Source: CALRGE01 sp964360635 | GTDB taxonomy: Bacteria; Patescibacteriota; Gracilibacteria; UBA1369; 2-02-FULL-48-14 | Direction of reading: 5' to 3' | Assembly (NCBI GenBank): GCA_964360635.1 | Contig: CAYHXO010000001.1 | Location: forward strand, 62,001 to 126,000 | Length of the DNA stretch: 64,000 nucleotides | Shown here: positions 23,939-32,440 of the stretch, piece by piece | How positions within the stretch are numbered: position 1 is the first letter of the stretch | Layout of the letters: every line of letters starts with the position of its first letter | Position numbers and translations under genes: made by a program | The notes under the pieces: generated by a model | Database searches by the model: none | Told to the model about the DNA's origin: nothing | What the model saw: only the letters and a program-made list of their open reading frames with translations

Positions 23939-25672
23939 TTAAGCGCCGCCGGCTGCTTTGCCCTCCAAATACTTCGCGGGTCTGGCTTCGTAAAATGAAT
24001 GAATTGTTTCGCGGGCGATTTTGATTGTGTCGTCGATGTTGAAAACTGTACGGTACCAATCGACTTGGAAGCCCGTGTGTGCATATTCTTTTAGTTGACG
24101 AACACCTGGTGCCAGTGTGTCCGTGTATTCGGTAACTTCGCTCGCTGTACTGTTATAACCGTATGCAAATGGTCCTTCCATGTTTACATAGCGACCATCA
24201 TTTTTGCCGTAAAAAATGTAATATGCATCACTACCTTCAACATATGATTGAACAAGAATACTTGCGCCGGTGTCATTTATAAAACGCATATCTGGATTTG
24301 GCACATAAACTGTTGCATCAAGTCCGTATCCATATGGATATGCATAGTAAGAAACCGCATAAGAATGATTTGTGCGTGCCGTGATTGGTAGCCCCCCATA
24401 AAGTGCAGCTCTATACATTGTTGTGGAAACCTGACAAAGTCCGCCGCCATATTCCGGGATAGTTTCGTCGCCCTTAATCACAAGTTCCGGAAGCCAGCCA
24501 TGAGCCGCATCAACCGGACCTAGTGTTTTTGTGAAAGAGAATTCTTCTTCTGGTGCAATTATGATGCCATTAAACTTTTTTAACCCGTACGTAATATTGT
24601 GAATTCTGTTTGCAGGCGACCCACGCAAAGTTGAATAACCCACAGAAACCAAATCGGTAATTCCTAAATCTTTCAGTGAATCACTGACAGTAATTTCCGG
24701 CTTAATTGTATCTGTTGTTATATCTAAAGTTGTGCCGGTGCCGCTCAAAGTGTCAATAAATTTTGACAGTGTTTCATCTAAGTTTATCTCTACTCCGTTT
24801 CTTGCGCTGCCCTCAAAAGTGATAGCGCCTGCTGCATCTTGTGTAATTGTTACCGGCATTGCTTCACTAGAAATTTCAGGCGAAACTTCATTACCCACGA
24901 AGGTTGCAAAGCCTTCGCTTTCTATTCCGGATGGCAAAATCCATTCCGTATGATCAGAAAGTTTTACCGGCCACGTTCTGCCTTTATCATCTCTCAAAGA
25001 AATTGTTTTTGCGGCAAGAAGGGCCGCGGTGGGTAGATAAGTTTCAAGATCGGCTTTGGTGATTTCTGGATCACTGTTTGTGAATTCTGCGCTAGCGGTT
25101 TCAGGAACTTTAAATGTTTGGAAGTAAGAATTGATTAGTGACTCGACTTGCGTTGCATCAACACCAATTCCAATTTGTTCATCTTGAATTTTGAGTCCAT
25201 TATCCCATGTGTAATAGGCATTCTTTTTGCCTTGCCCAATAGGGGAGAATGCAGCTTTAACTGCAGCTTCATCGAAGCTAAGAGTGTAAGGAATTTCTTG
25301 ACCGACAAGTAGAATTTTTACTTTCGTGAAAAGTGGAGTCGATGTCATAAAATCCTCGAAATATTTTTGTATTTCAGAAAGATTACTGACTGGCTTTAAA
25401 TCAGAAATAGCGAGGCTGATATCACCGCGCGTGGTGTGCCAGTTGATTTTTTTAGAGAGGAATTCGGATTCTTGAATTCCAAGATTTGTGTAAGCTTCCT
25501 CAAACGTCGAATAAGGCGCAAACGAAGTTTGCGTGACCGACATTTTTTTCACAAAATTTTCTTCAGGAATTTTGCTTAGTGCGTAAACAGAAGATACGCT
25601 GAAAAGCATGGTGCAAACAATTGCAAGCACCACAATTACTTCATGATTTTGCTTTTTTACTTTCATTTTCAA
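23939..25672 (-). CDS. VanW-family exported/membrane-anchored protein
   Basis: 577 aa. One N-terminal hydrophobic helix (EVIVVLAIVCTMLFSVSSVYAL) serves as anchor or signal. The middle has repeats of the type often found before VanW domains (putative peptidoglycan-binding). The VanW domain is about residues 370-500: EEEFSFTKTLGPVDAAHGW, EYGGGLCQVSTTMYRAAL and GLDATVYVPNPDM. VanW proteins occur with cell-wall genes; their reaction is not known. It overlaps ytxH by 32 nt and ends the operon of a small membrane protein, RNase Y and YtxH. Confidence 0.87.
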   Translation of the reverse strand: MKMKVKKQNHEVIVVLAIVCTMLFSVSSVYALSKIPEENFVKKMSVTQTSFAPYSTFEEAYTNLGIQESEFLSKKINWHTTRGDISLAISDLKPVSNLSEIQKYFEDFMTSTPLFTKVKILLVGQEIPYTLSFDEAAVKAAFSPIGQGKKNAYYTWDNGLKIQDEQIGIGVDATQVESLINSYFQTFKVPETASAEFTNSDPEITKADLETYLPTAALLAAKTISLRDDKGRTWPVKLSDHTEWILPSGIESEGFATFVGNEVSPEISSEAMPVTITQDAAGAITFEGSARNGVEINLDETLSKFIDTLSGTGTTLDITTDTIKPEITVSDSLKDLGITDLVSVGYSTLRGSPANRIHNITYGLKKFNGIIIAPEEEFSFTKTLGPVDAAHGWLPELVIKGDETIPEYGGGLCQVSTTMYRAALYGGLPITARTNHSYAVSYYAYPYGYGLDATVYVPNPDMRFINDTGASILVQSYVEGSDAYYIFYGKNDGRYVNMEGPFAYGYNSTASEVTEYTDTLAPGVRQLKEYAHTGFQVDWYRTVFNIDDTIKIARETIHSFYEARPAKYLEGKAAGGA

Positions 25673-25955
25673 TTATTTCAACAGAAGATTCATCCGGAAT
25701 TTCTTTATAATTTTGCTTCTTTCCTAAAAAAATTCTTTTCGCTATTTTCCAGATTCCGCTCATTGTTTCTTTTGAAAGTTTGACTACTTCTTTTGCCTCT
25801 GTCGTATTTCCGCTCAAATTTTCTTTGATGATTTTTCGAGTTTCCACACCTTTTTTTGGTGCAATGCTAATTCCGATTGCTGAACCGATTGCAGTTCCGA
25901 TAATTGCTCCCATTACGATTTTTTCAATCGTTGATTTGTTATTTTCGTCACTCAT
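25641..25955 (-). CDS. YtxH-like membrane-associated protein
   Basis: 104 aa. A glycine-rich hydrophobic helix near the N terminus (IVMGAIIGTAIGSAIGISIAP) followed by KKGVETRKIIKENL is the YtxH pattern; the remainder is charged and helical. Function of the family is not defined, often envelope or stress related. Its ATG overlaps the RNase Y stop by 4 nt. Confidence 0.75.
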   Translation of the reverse strand: MSDENNKSTIEKIVMGAIIGTAIGSAIGISIAPKKGVETRKIIKENLSGNTTEAKEVVKLSKETMSGIWKIAKRIFLGKKQNYKEIPDESSVEIIENESKKAKS

Positions 25956-27496
25956 TGTCTTGTTGGTTTTTTATTGCTCTCACGAGCGTAATCAGTAGAT
26001 TTTGTGTAACGGATCAAGTTTACCTTAATTATACCTGGAAAGGAAAGTTCTTCTGAAATCTTACCGGCAATGCCTTCTGCAAGACCTTCCATCTTGTCAT
26101 CTCCAATTTTATCGTTGTCCACGTAAACACGCACCTCACGACCTGCTGAAATTGCATAAGTTTTTTTAACACCAGCGAATGAAGCAACAGTGTCTTCAAG
26201 CTGTTTAATTCTTTCAAAATAGTTTGTTACTGATTCTTGACGAGCTCCAGGGCGAACCGCTGAAATTGCATCAACAGCTTTCACAATAAAATCTTCCGGC
26301 GCAATACAAGGAACCTTATCATGATGCGCAAAAGCAGCGTGTACAATGCGAGGATCGTAGCCATATTTTTCAAGAATTTCCTTTGAAAGATCGTCGTGCG
26401 CACCACCCACATCGTGGTCGATCGCTTTACCAATGTCGTGATAAAAAGCGCCTTCTGTTGCAACTGTAACTTCCGCGCCTATTTGCTCGGAAATCATTCG
26501 CGCAAGGTAACCCATTTCAGTTGAATGCCAAATTACGTTCTGACCGAAACTAGTTCTGAAATACATTCGTCCGAAGTAATTTACCAACTGAGGATCAACT
26601 TTTTTCGGATCGATTTCTAAAAGGCGAAGATGTTCAGCTCCTTTTCTGTCACAAATATCCATGACTTCTTTTTCAGCTTCTTCAATTGTTTTCTTTATCA
26701 TTTCATGATCGATTTTTCCGGTTTTTTTGGATAGAATTTGCATTTTATCTATCGCTTTTTTTGCAATATTTCTTCGTAAGAGGTTAACTCCACCAACGTG
26801 AATTGTTTGAGGGTCTAGATTAAAAATTATTGCGACTGGCAAAAGAGTCTCAAAATAAAGAATATTCGTTCCGCCTTTTCCAACAAAAAGACCTTTAAAT
26901 TTGTCTTCTTTAAGTGTCACCATTGTTGAATTTTTGTCGACTGAACTTGGTGTTGAAAGACGTTGAGCAACAATTTGGATTATCGCTTTTGCATGACGAG
27001 GAGCGTCTTCTTTAATCTCTTCAGCCTGAGCTGAAAGGCGACCTTCTTTGTTTTCAGTAATTAACTTTTCTAATTCTTTTCTGGACTGTTCAAGCGCGGT
27101 TTTCGGATCAATTCCGCTAACGTGTGAAAGTTTTTCTATTATTTTCGTGCTAAATTCTCCGTATCCTTTTTCTATATTTTCGATTTCGACACGGAGTCCT
27201 TTTAGATTCCCCTCTAAGCCGCGATTCCTATTTTCACGTTTTTCTGCAATTTCCTCTTTGTTTTTAATTACTTCTTCAGATTTTGCGCTTGTTTCTTCGA
27301 GATCAGATTCTTCTCGATCGAGATTTTTCTTTATATGTTCAAATTGCTCAGCTGCCGATGTTTTAATTTTTTCAGCTTCTTCGTGGGCTTTTTTTACTTG
27401 GTCTTGGTAATCAGCTGTGCTTGTTTTAACACGACCCGGTAAAAAATAACCGAGCCCTAAGCCTGCTGCCGCCGCAATAATTGCGAGAATATACAT
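25952..27496 (-). CDS. rny: Ribonuclease Y
   Basis: Membrane-bound endoribonuclease starting mRNA decay. 514 aa, full length. In order: an N-terminal membrane helix (YILAIIAAAAGLGLGYFLPG), a long coiled coil to about residue 190, a KH domain (VTLKEDKFKGLFVGKGGTNI replaces the usual IGREGRNI loop with VGKGGTNI), and an HD domain with AFYHDIGKAIDHDVGGAHDD and AFAHHDKV. The catalytic His-Asp pair is intact. Its ATG overlaps the stop of a 40-aa membrane protein, and it is followed by ytxH with a 4-nt overlap. Confidence 0.94.
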   Translation of the reverse strand: MYILAIIAAAAGLGLGYFLPGRVKTSTADYQDQVKKAHEEAEKIKTSAAEQFEHIKKNLDREESDLEETSAKSEEVIKNKEEIAEKRENRNRGLEGNLKGLRVEIENIEKGYGEFSTKIIEKLSHVSGIDPKTALEQSRKELEKLITENKEGRLSAQAEEIKEDAPRHAKAIIQIVAQRLSTPSSVDKNSTMVTLKEDKFKGLFVGKGGTNILYFETLLPVAIIFNLDPQTIHVGGVNLLRRNIAKKAIDKMQILSKKTGKIDHEMIKKTIEEAEKEVMDICDRKGAEHLRLLEIDPKKVDPQLVNYFGRMYFRTSFGQNVIWHSTEMGYLARMISEQIGAEVTVATEGAFYHDIGKAIDHDVGGAHDDLSKEILEKYGYDPRIVHAAFAHHDKVPCIAPEDFIVKAVDAISAVRPGARQESVTNYFERIKQLEDTVASFAGVKKTYAISAGREVRVYVDNDKIGDDKMEGLAEGIAGKISEELSFPGIIKVNLIRYTKSTDYARESNKKPTRQ

Positions 27497-27618
27497 TATT
27501 TCCAGTTAATGAGATCGTCAAGTCTTGCCTGTAAATTTGGATTGTTCGCCGTGAAAACACCGAGCCCGATGATTCCGATAATGAATACCGCCATAAGAAT
27601 TTTCCAAGTGTGTTGCAT
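27496..27618 (-). CDS. Small single-helix membrane protein upstream of RNase Y
   Basis: A 40-codon frame from ATG (27616-27618 complement) to a TAA that overlaps the rny ATG (TAATG). The product has one membrane helix (ILMAVFIIGIIGLGVF) and a polar tail ending DDLINWK. The exact TAATG coupling to rny supports it as a real gene; it could be a small partner of the membrane-bound RNase Y, which is inference. It is too short for most gene callers. Confidence 0.65.
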   Translation of the reverse strand: MQHTWKILMAVFIIGIIGLGVFTANNPNLQARLDDLINWK

Positions 27619-27650
27619 AGAGTTTTTTAAATTTGACTGTAGTTTATATC

Positions 27651-27679
27651 AAAAGAGCCACTTTGTCAGGAGCTCTTTT
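27651..27679 (-). terminator. Terminator of the CARDB lipoprotein gene
   Basis: AAAAGAGC (27651-27658) and GCTCTTTT (27672-27679) form an 8-bp stem; the minus-strand transcript ends in a U run. It lies 11 nt after the lipoprotein stop. Confidence 0.7.
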
Positions 27680-27689
27680 TTCTTTTGAA

Positions 27690-28736
27690 TTACCTTGTAG
27701 TACTAATTCTAATATCGAGTGATCTGTTTGAGCCGTCGCCATTCAAATCATCAATTATATTGCCATCAGTGTCTTTTACTTCAAAACCTGACCCATAAAT
27801 CCTGAATGCCATCAGTTCGCTATCGTCATCTAAGTAAGTATCAATTACATCTCCGTAAAGATATAAAGTGGTACTTGTACCTGCCGGAACTGTGTAATTG
27901 AGAGACTCAAAAGAGATATGATAATTTTCATCAAATGTTTCTTTTGTCGACAAAACGTTCCCGGAACTATCCATAATACTAAAGTTTTTAAGTACTGATG
28001 CCATATCGGTTTTATGGGTTCCACTTGCACTACTTAACAATGCAACCTTTTCATCACCATCGTCATCAAAGTAGGCACGTGGCTCCATAGAAGAAATAAT
28101 GCAATCTTTACTACCATTGCAACTTACTCCAATTTCAAAAAGTTTTACTTGATTTGCTACACCTGTACTAAATCCTACATATGAAGTGGGCGTAGTTACC
28201 GCAAATGGAGCTGATGCAATCTCGCTTGCCGTAGGTCCTGTCTCTTCTGATGTAACAGATTCATCTTCCTCAGTTTCTGCAGTATCTGTTGAAGTAGAAG
28301 TTTCCACGGTAATACTCTCAGTCAAACAGTTGTTATCTTCATTGCGCTCAGTCACGACGAATGTAGCATCGACACAAGCCATTATCTCATAGTCTCCATC
28401 ACTAAGCGTTTTTGGATTTATTATGGATTCTCCATTAGATTTTAAAAAGCTAAGATCAGACAATGATTCCCACCTATAAGCATTTGATGGTTTTGATAGA
28501 TCGTTTATATAAATATACGTAGAGCCTGCCGTTCCTGTTGCAACATCTAAACGCCCTGTATTCTTCACCAAAATTGCCAACTTGCCATCCTCTACTGTAA
28601 TACTGCTTACTGTCAAATCTGCCTGTGGAGAAGCTTTTTTACTTGGAGATGAAGAAAACTTTCCCTGAAGATTTTGAGTATTACCACATCCGACGATAAA
28701 GACCACTAGCAACAAAAACATTGTAAATTTCTTCAT
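27690..28736 (-). CDS. CARDB-like extracellular lipoprotein
   Basis: 348 aa. Signal peptide with lipobox (LLLVVFIVGCGN), then NLQGKFSSS. Residues about 39-145 fit a CARDB beta-sandwich (ADLTVSSITVEDGKLAILVKNTGR ... ACVDATFVVTERNEDNNCL); an acidic Thr/Glu/Ser-rich linker follows, and a second beta-rich domain of about 170 aa. An adhesive or scaffold role on the cell surface is likely for such domains. The lipoprotein at 59941-61098 shares the post-lipobox NLQG-x-FS motif. Single gene with its own terminator. Confidence 0.75.
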   Translation of the reverse strand: MKKFTMFLLLVVFIVGCGNTQNLQGKFSSSPSKKASPQADLTVSSITVEDGKLAILVKNTGRLDVATGTAGSTYIYINDLSKPSNAYRWESLSDLSFLKSNGESIINPKTLSDGDYEIMACVDATFVVTERNEDNNCLTESITVETSTSTDTAETEEDESVTSEETGPTASEIASAPFAVTTPTSYVGFSTGVANQVKLFEIGVSCNGSKDCIISSMEPRAYFDDDGDEKVALLSSASGTHKTDMASVLKNFSIMDSSGNVLSTKETFDENYHISFESLNYTVPAGTSTTLYLYGDVIDTYLDDDSELMAFRIYGSGFEVKDTDGNIIDDLNGDGSNRSLDIRISTTR

Positions 28737-28803
28737 TTGACGTGTGTTATTAAAGCTATGTAGCTTTATTGTAACACTACCGTAGATTTGATGTCAATTT
28801 TAT

Positions 28804-29928
28804 TTACTCCCTCTGAAGTACTTTCGTGAGAATTTTTATGGCTTTTGCTATTTCTGCTGAAGTTGTTGGGCGGCCGAGAGTGAGCCTGAGGGATTCCTCT
28901 GCGGCAGTTTTAGACTGGCCGAGAGCTAGGAGAACAGGAGAGGCTTCGGTTTTGCCTGAGGAGCAGGCCGAGCCGCCGGAGGCGGCGAGGCCGTCTATAT
29001 CTAGACGCATAACTAAGGTTTCATTTTTCATCCCTTTCACGTGAACATTGATGTTATTTGGTAGACGATTTTCTAGTGAACCATTTAGAGTTACGCCTGG
29101 AAACTTCAACAGAGACACAAGAAGTTTATCTCGCATTTTTTTAATCCGTTCGGCCTCTTTTTTACTGTCTTTCAAATCAAGTTCGAGTGCTTTTGCAAAG
29201 CCGTAAATCAATGCTGGATTTTCCGTTCCGCCTCGCATTCGGAATTCCTGGCCACCACCAAAAATATGTGGCGTTATTTTAACTCCTTCGCGAATATATA
29301 GAAGTCCGACTCCCTTCGGACCATACACCTTGCTGGAGTTCAAAGTCATAAGATCAACGCCAAGATGATCTGCATTGATATCAAGAAAACCTGGGGCTTG
29401 GCAGGCGTCAGTGTGAAAAATTACGCCTCGTTCGCGGCAAATTTTAGCTATTTTCTTAATCGGCTGAATTGTGCCGATTTCATTGTTTGCATACATCACT
29501 GAAACGAGAATCGTTTCGGGTTTTATTTCTTTCTCGATAGAGTCTACTGAAATTATTCCGTCTTTATCAGGTGAAACTTCGGTCAGTTCGAATCCGAAAT
29601 TATCGCGTAGGTAACGAGCTGGCTCGAGTACGGCCGGATGTTCGATGGCACTCACAATTATGTGACCGCGACCGCTAGCAAAAGCAGCGCCAAACATCGC
29701 CATATTACAAGACTCTGTCCCGCTACCTGTAAAAATGACTTCGCTTGGTTTTGCGGCCCCCAAAATTTCCATACAAATTGTACGTGCTGAATCAATCGCC
29801 TTCCTGGCAGATTGCCCATAGCGATGTATAGATGAAGGATTACCAAAATCTTCCTCAAGATAAGGCTTCATAAATTTCAACACGCGCGGGTCAATTGGGG
29901 TCGAAGCCGCGTAATCCAGATAGATCAT
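28804..29928 (-). CDS. Cysteine desulfurase (NifS/IscS family)
   Basis: PLP enzyme that transfers sulfur from cysteine for Fe-S clusters and tRNA thiolation. 374 aa. Visible: YLDYAASTPIDPRV at the start, FTGSGTESCNMAMFGA, the HTDACQAPGFLDI block, LNSSKVYGPKGVGLLYIR with the PLP lysine, and the active-site Cys in ASGGSACSSGKTEASPVL. It could be iscS, nifS or the tRNA-linked form; no iscU, sufU or mnmA is nearby. It overlaps the HPF gene by 4 nt. Confidence 0.94.
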   Translation of the reverse strand: MIYLDYAASTPIDPRVLKFMKPYLEEDFGNPSSIHRYGQSARKAIDSARTICMEILGAAKPSEVIFTGSGTESCNMAMFGAAFASGRGHIIVSAIEHPAVLEPARYLRDNFGFELTEVSPDKDGIISVDSIEKEIKPETILVSVMYANNEIGTIQPIKKIAKICRERGVIFHTDACQAPGFLDINADHLGVDLMTLNSSKVYGPKGVGLLYIREGVKITPHIFGGGQEFRMRGGTENPALIYGFAKALELDLKDSKKEAERIKKMRDKLLVSLLKFPGVTLNGSLENRLPNNINVHVKGMKNETLVMRLDIDGLAASGGSACSSGKTEASPVLLALGQSKTAAEESLRLTLGRPTTSAEIAKAIKILTKVLQRE

Positions 29929-30242
29929 TCTCTTATCAGTTTTTTAAAGTGTTTGTTCATTTGAGTTTCAAGCCTATCTGTTGTTAGATCTAAAACTTCT
30001 GTGATTGAGTGCTTAGTTTCTTTAGATAGAAATTTACCGTGTGGCATATTAATAACCAATTCGAGTTCAAAGGCTGAGTGCCTTTCATGTTTTCTAATTC
30101 TCGCATCCACCTTTACGGCATCTTCATCAGGGTAGTGACTTTCTAAGACTGGCGCCAACCTTCCTAACTTTGCTTCCAAATAACTGTGAAACTGTTCCAC
30201 CTCCGGTTCTGTGAGGTTTTTTATGACAGGCATTACTCGCAT
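29925..30242 (-). CDS. Short ribosome hibernation factor (HPF/RaiA family)
   Basis: 105 aa. Matches the S30EA fold: EVEQFHSYLEAKLGRLAP, a central strand with VKVDARIRKHERHSAFELELVINMP, and the last helix EVLDLTTDRLETQMNKHFKK. It binds the 30S decoding centre and inactivates ribosomes in stress. The long-form C-terminal dimerisation domain is absent. Coupled to the desulfurase gene downstream. Confidence 0.85.
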   Translation of the reverse strand: MRVMPVIKNLTEPEVEQFHSYLEAKLGRLAPVLESHYPDEDAVKVDARIRKHERHSAFELELVINMPHGKFLSKETKHSITEVLDLTTDRLETQMNKHFKKLIRE

Positions 30243-30275
30243 AAGGTTTGTGGTTAAATGGTATTTATCACTGTA

Positions 30276-30776
30276 TCACAGTTTTTTCCAAATCACCTCC
30301 TTTTTTTTGGATCTGATGTTAACTGATCTTGCCAACAAAAAAAGGTAGTCGGATAGGCGATTAATATATGCGCAACAACTCACATCTAAATCTTTTGCTA
30401 ATTGTGTTTCTGCTCTCCTGCAAACTGACCTTGCAATATGAATCTGGCAAGCTAATGTTTCCCCGGCAGGTAAAATAAAATTCTTCAATGGCGGGATTGT
30501 GGCTTCCAGCTCTGTTGCCCGATCCTCCAGGATCGTCAAGTTTTCAGTCATATTTTCTTTACTTTTAGGATTGGCAATAATCGAGCCCAAAACGAATAGA
30601 TCATTCTGAATTACTTCGAGGAATTCATCTCCGCCTAAGCTGATCGCGAGGCCCATGTGTGAGTTCAGTTCGTCGATTGTGGCAAGTGCCGCGATTCGCG
30701 AGTCAGATTTTCGAACTCGTCTGCCGTCATATAAATCAGTTTCTCCGCGGTCGCCTTTTTTCGTAGTGATACTCAT
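30276..30776 (-). CDS. PduO-type cob(I)alamin adenosyltransferase
   Basis: Transfers adenosyl from ATP to cob(I)alamin. 166 aa from the ATG at 30776 (the ATG at 30788 adds four residues). Hallmarks: TTKKGDRGETDLYDGRRVRKSDSRI at the N terminus (ATP site), ELNSHMGLA, and CRRAETQLAKDLDVSC...YINRLSDYLFLLAR with the Arg-Arg-x-Glu motif. No B12 synthesis or B12-dependent enzyme is visible here, so it would act on scavenged cobalamin. Confidence 0.93.
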   Translation of the reverse strand: MSITTKKGDRGETDLYDGRRVRKSDSRIAALATIDELNSHMGLAISLGGDEFLEVIQNDLFVLGSIIANPKSKENMTENLTILEDRATELEATIPPLKNFILPAGETLACQIHIARSVCRRAETQLAKDLDVSCCAYINRLSDYLFLLARSVNIRSKKKEVIWKKL

Positions 30777-30844
30777 GAATGCTATCATACACTATTGACA
30801 GAATAGCAAAGATCAGTAAAATCGCGATACTTTAAAATAAGTTT

Positions 30845-31177
30845 ATGTCTTTAGACGAACAGAGAGCAGAACTTTTAGAAGCTGGTATCGCATCAGAACA
30901 TCTCGATCAAATTGAACCTTTGCTCGTGAAAAGAGTGAGGGACAGGTATATTTGTGATGAAAGTTATCAAAGTGAAGAAGGTGACGATCCTTATCCTCGT
31001 AGACTCGCAGGCATTCTGGCAAAAGACTATAGCCTTCATGTTTTATATGAAGTTTTTGGTGAAAAAAGACATGAGATTAACGCCAATACAAATGGAAAAC
31101 TTCTTAAATTCGCGATATCAATTGCATCTAATGCAATAAATGCCGAAGTCAACGAAGTAATGAGCTACTTCAAGTAA
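30845..31177 (+). CDS. Hypothetical protein
   Basis: 110-aa soluble acidic protein. The C-terminal half is helical and ends with a repeat of Asn/Ala (FAISIASNAINAEVNEVMSYF). I recognise no family. Start at ATG 30845, divergent from the adenosyltransferase gene, with which it shares a short promoter region. It overlaps the next minus-strand frame by 8 nt. Confidence 0.6.
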   Translation: MSLDEQRAELLEAGIASEHLDQIEPLLVKRVRDRYICDESYQSEEGDDPYPRRLAGILAKDYSLHVLYEVFGEKRHEINANTNGKLLKFAISIASNAINAEVNEVMSYFK

Positions 31178-31334
31178 GCTGAATATCAACCATTGAGCGA
31201 ACTCCATGTGATACTGCCCAGCTGAGCTCTTTGATTTTTTGCTCTTCTTGACTATCCCCTTTTTCTAAAGCGGATTTTGGGATGGCTGGCTGTCGAGCAC
31301 TTTCGTACTCATTTCTGAAATCTTCATTGCACAT
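31170..31334 (-). CDS. Small hypothetical protein
   Basis: 54 aa from the ATG at 31334, hydrophilic: begins with a Met-Cys-Asn-Glu-Asp stretch and ends SHGVRSMVDIQLT. A longer frame from 31370 would start inside a terminator-like hairpin, so I reject that start. Coding status is uncertain; composition is compatible with a real small protein. Confidence 0.35.
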   Translation of the reverse strand: MCNEDFRNEYESARQPAIPKSALEKGDSQEEQKIKELSWAVSHGVRSMVDIQLT

Positions 31335-31362
31335 AGGATAAAAATTAAAATAATAAAAAATA

Positions 31363-31385
31363 GACTTCAAGTTTTAGCTGAAGTC
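31363..31385. terminator. Hairpin GACTTCA/TGAAGTC
   Basis: Seven-bp stem (31363-31369 with 31379-31385) with AT-rich flanks. Placed downstream of the degenerate minus-strand frame at 31397-31468 and upstream of the small protein gene. Confidence 0.5.
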
Positions 31386-31396
31386 CTTATTTGTGA

Positions 31397-31468
31397 TTAA
31401 AATTTAAACACTAGGACTCCAGCACCATAGTCGTGGTGCTTGTAGTAGTCGTAGTTGTTGTAAGATTT
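31397..31468 (-). other. Tyr/Asn-rich open frame without a start, possible gene remnant
   Basis: A 23-codon minus-strand frame between two TAA codons reads Lys-Ser then YNNYDYYKHHDYGAGVLVFKF. It has no start codon. A perfect hairpin (AGCACCA/TGGTGCT, 31421-31440) lies within. The Tyr/Asn-rich run before a G-A-G-V-L-V-F end resembles C termini of some variable or secreted proteins, so it may be a gene remnant; equally it may be chance. Confidence 0.2.
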
Positions 31469-31567
31469 TTATTCACGAGAGAATTTAAACACGAGTAACA
31501 TTTTTAAGCAAATCGATGCTCACTCCGCGCGCTTGACAGCCCATTAAATTAGCGGTATAAATCGCTC

Positions 31568-32440
31568 ATGAACACACCTACATCATCGCCGGAGAAAGAG
31601 TCGACTTTAAAGAAATTGGAAGCACTCAGATTGAAGTTCATGGGTCAGCTACTTGAGGATCATGGTTTGGACGCGATTTTATCACAAAAACTTACACTTA
31701 TCTTTGGGAATGAGGCAAATATGAAAGATTGGAATCCTGACGAATTGCTAAACTCTATCGATATTAATGAAACCTTGGTTCGACTGCTCAATGTTACAGA
31801 TGAAAGGGAAAGTGAGCTGATGGGCGATCCAATAGAAAAAATGGGTTGGTTTGATAATAATATCCATTTTAGTGGCGCTACAAATTTTATGGAAAGTTTA
31901 GATTATGAAGATAAAGAATTGGCAAATCCACTTTCTCAAAATAGTTTGCATTTGATGCTTTTGTATATTCGAAGGCATTTGGATTTGAGTCAAAATAGAA
32001 CTGAAGAAATGAAGAGGATTAGGGTTGTGTTTGCCACGGCTTTTTTATTTAACGTATTAGATAATTTGAGAATTTTTAGTTTTCTCGATGAATCAAATGA
32101 AAGTATTGCCGCTGCAATTAATTCTTTGCCCGAGTCATACAAAAGAGATTACGACATTCTAACGGAAGATTACGAGCATGCTAACTCGTCATTCCAGAAA
32201 TTCGCCGACAAAAATAGGTCTAATTTAGAGGAGGCAGTTAAAAAAGCCTTCGAAGATGGCGATGTATCAATCATAAATCAAAAACTTGCGAGGGATGAGT
32301 TTATCAAGGCCAATCCACCTGAAAAAATATTGAGTGACCACGAGATTAGAAAAAATGAAGCAATTAAAGGCTTTGAGGAAAACTTCAAAAACGGTATCCA
32401 TTTAAAGATGGCTGACGAATTACTTTCTCTTATCTATTAA
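31568..32440 (+). CDS. Hypothetical protein
   Basis: 290 aa, soluble, rich in Glu, Asp, Asn and Leu, predicted mainly helical. No signal peptide, membrane helix or enzyme motif seen. The C-terminal ~80 residues could form a coiled coil. It overlaps the convergent TrmB-like gene by 21 nt. I cannot assign a family. Confidence 0.6.
   Translation: MNTPTSSPEKESTLKKLEALRLKFMGQLLEDHGLDAILSQKLTLIFGNEANMKDWNPDELLNSIDINETLVRLLNVTDERESELMGDPIEKMGWFDNNIHFSGATNFMESLDYEDKELANPLSQNSLHLMLLYIRRHLDLSQNRTEEMKRIRVVFATAFLFNVLDNLRIFSFLDESNESIAAAINSLPESYKRDYDILTEDYEHANSSFQKFADKNRSNLEEAVKKAFEDGDVSIINQKLARDEFIKANPPEKILSDHEIRKNEAIKGFEENFKNGIHLKMADELLSLIY

Noticed and set aside
31335..31370. Longer start for the small protein at 31170
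   Set aside because: The ATG at 31370 falls in a terminator-like hairpin.
31397..31468. A second DGR variable repeat
   Set aside because: The sequence does not align with the TR at 21102-21206, so it is not a target of this DGR.
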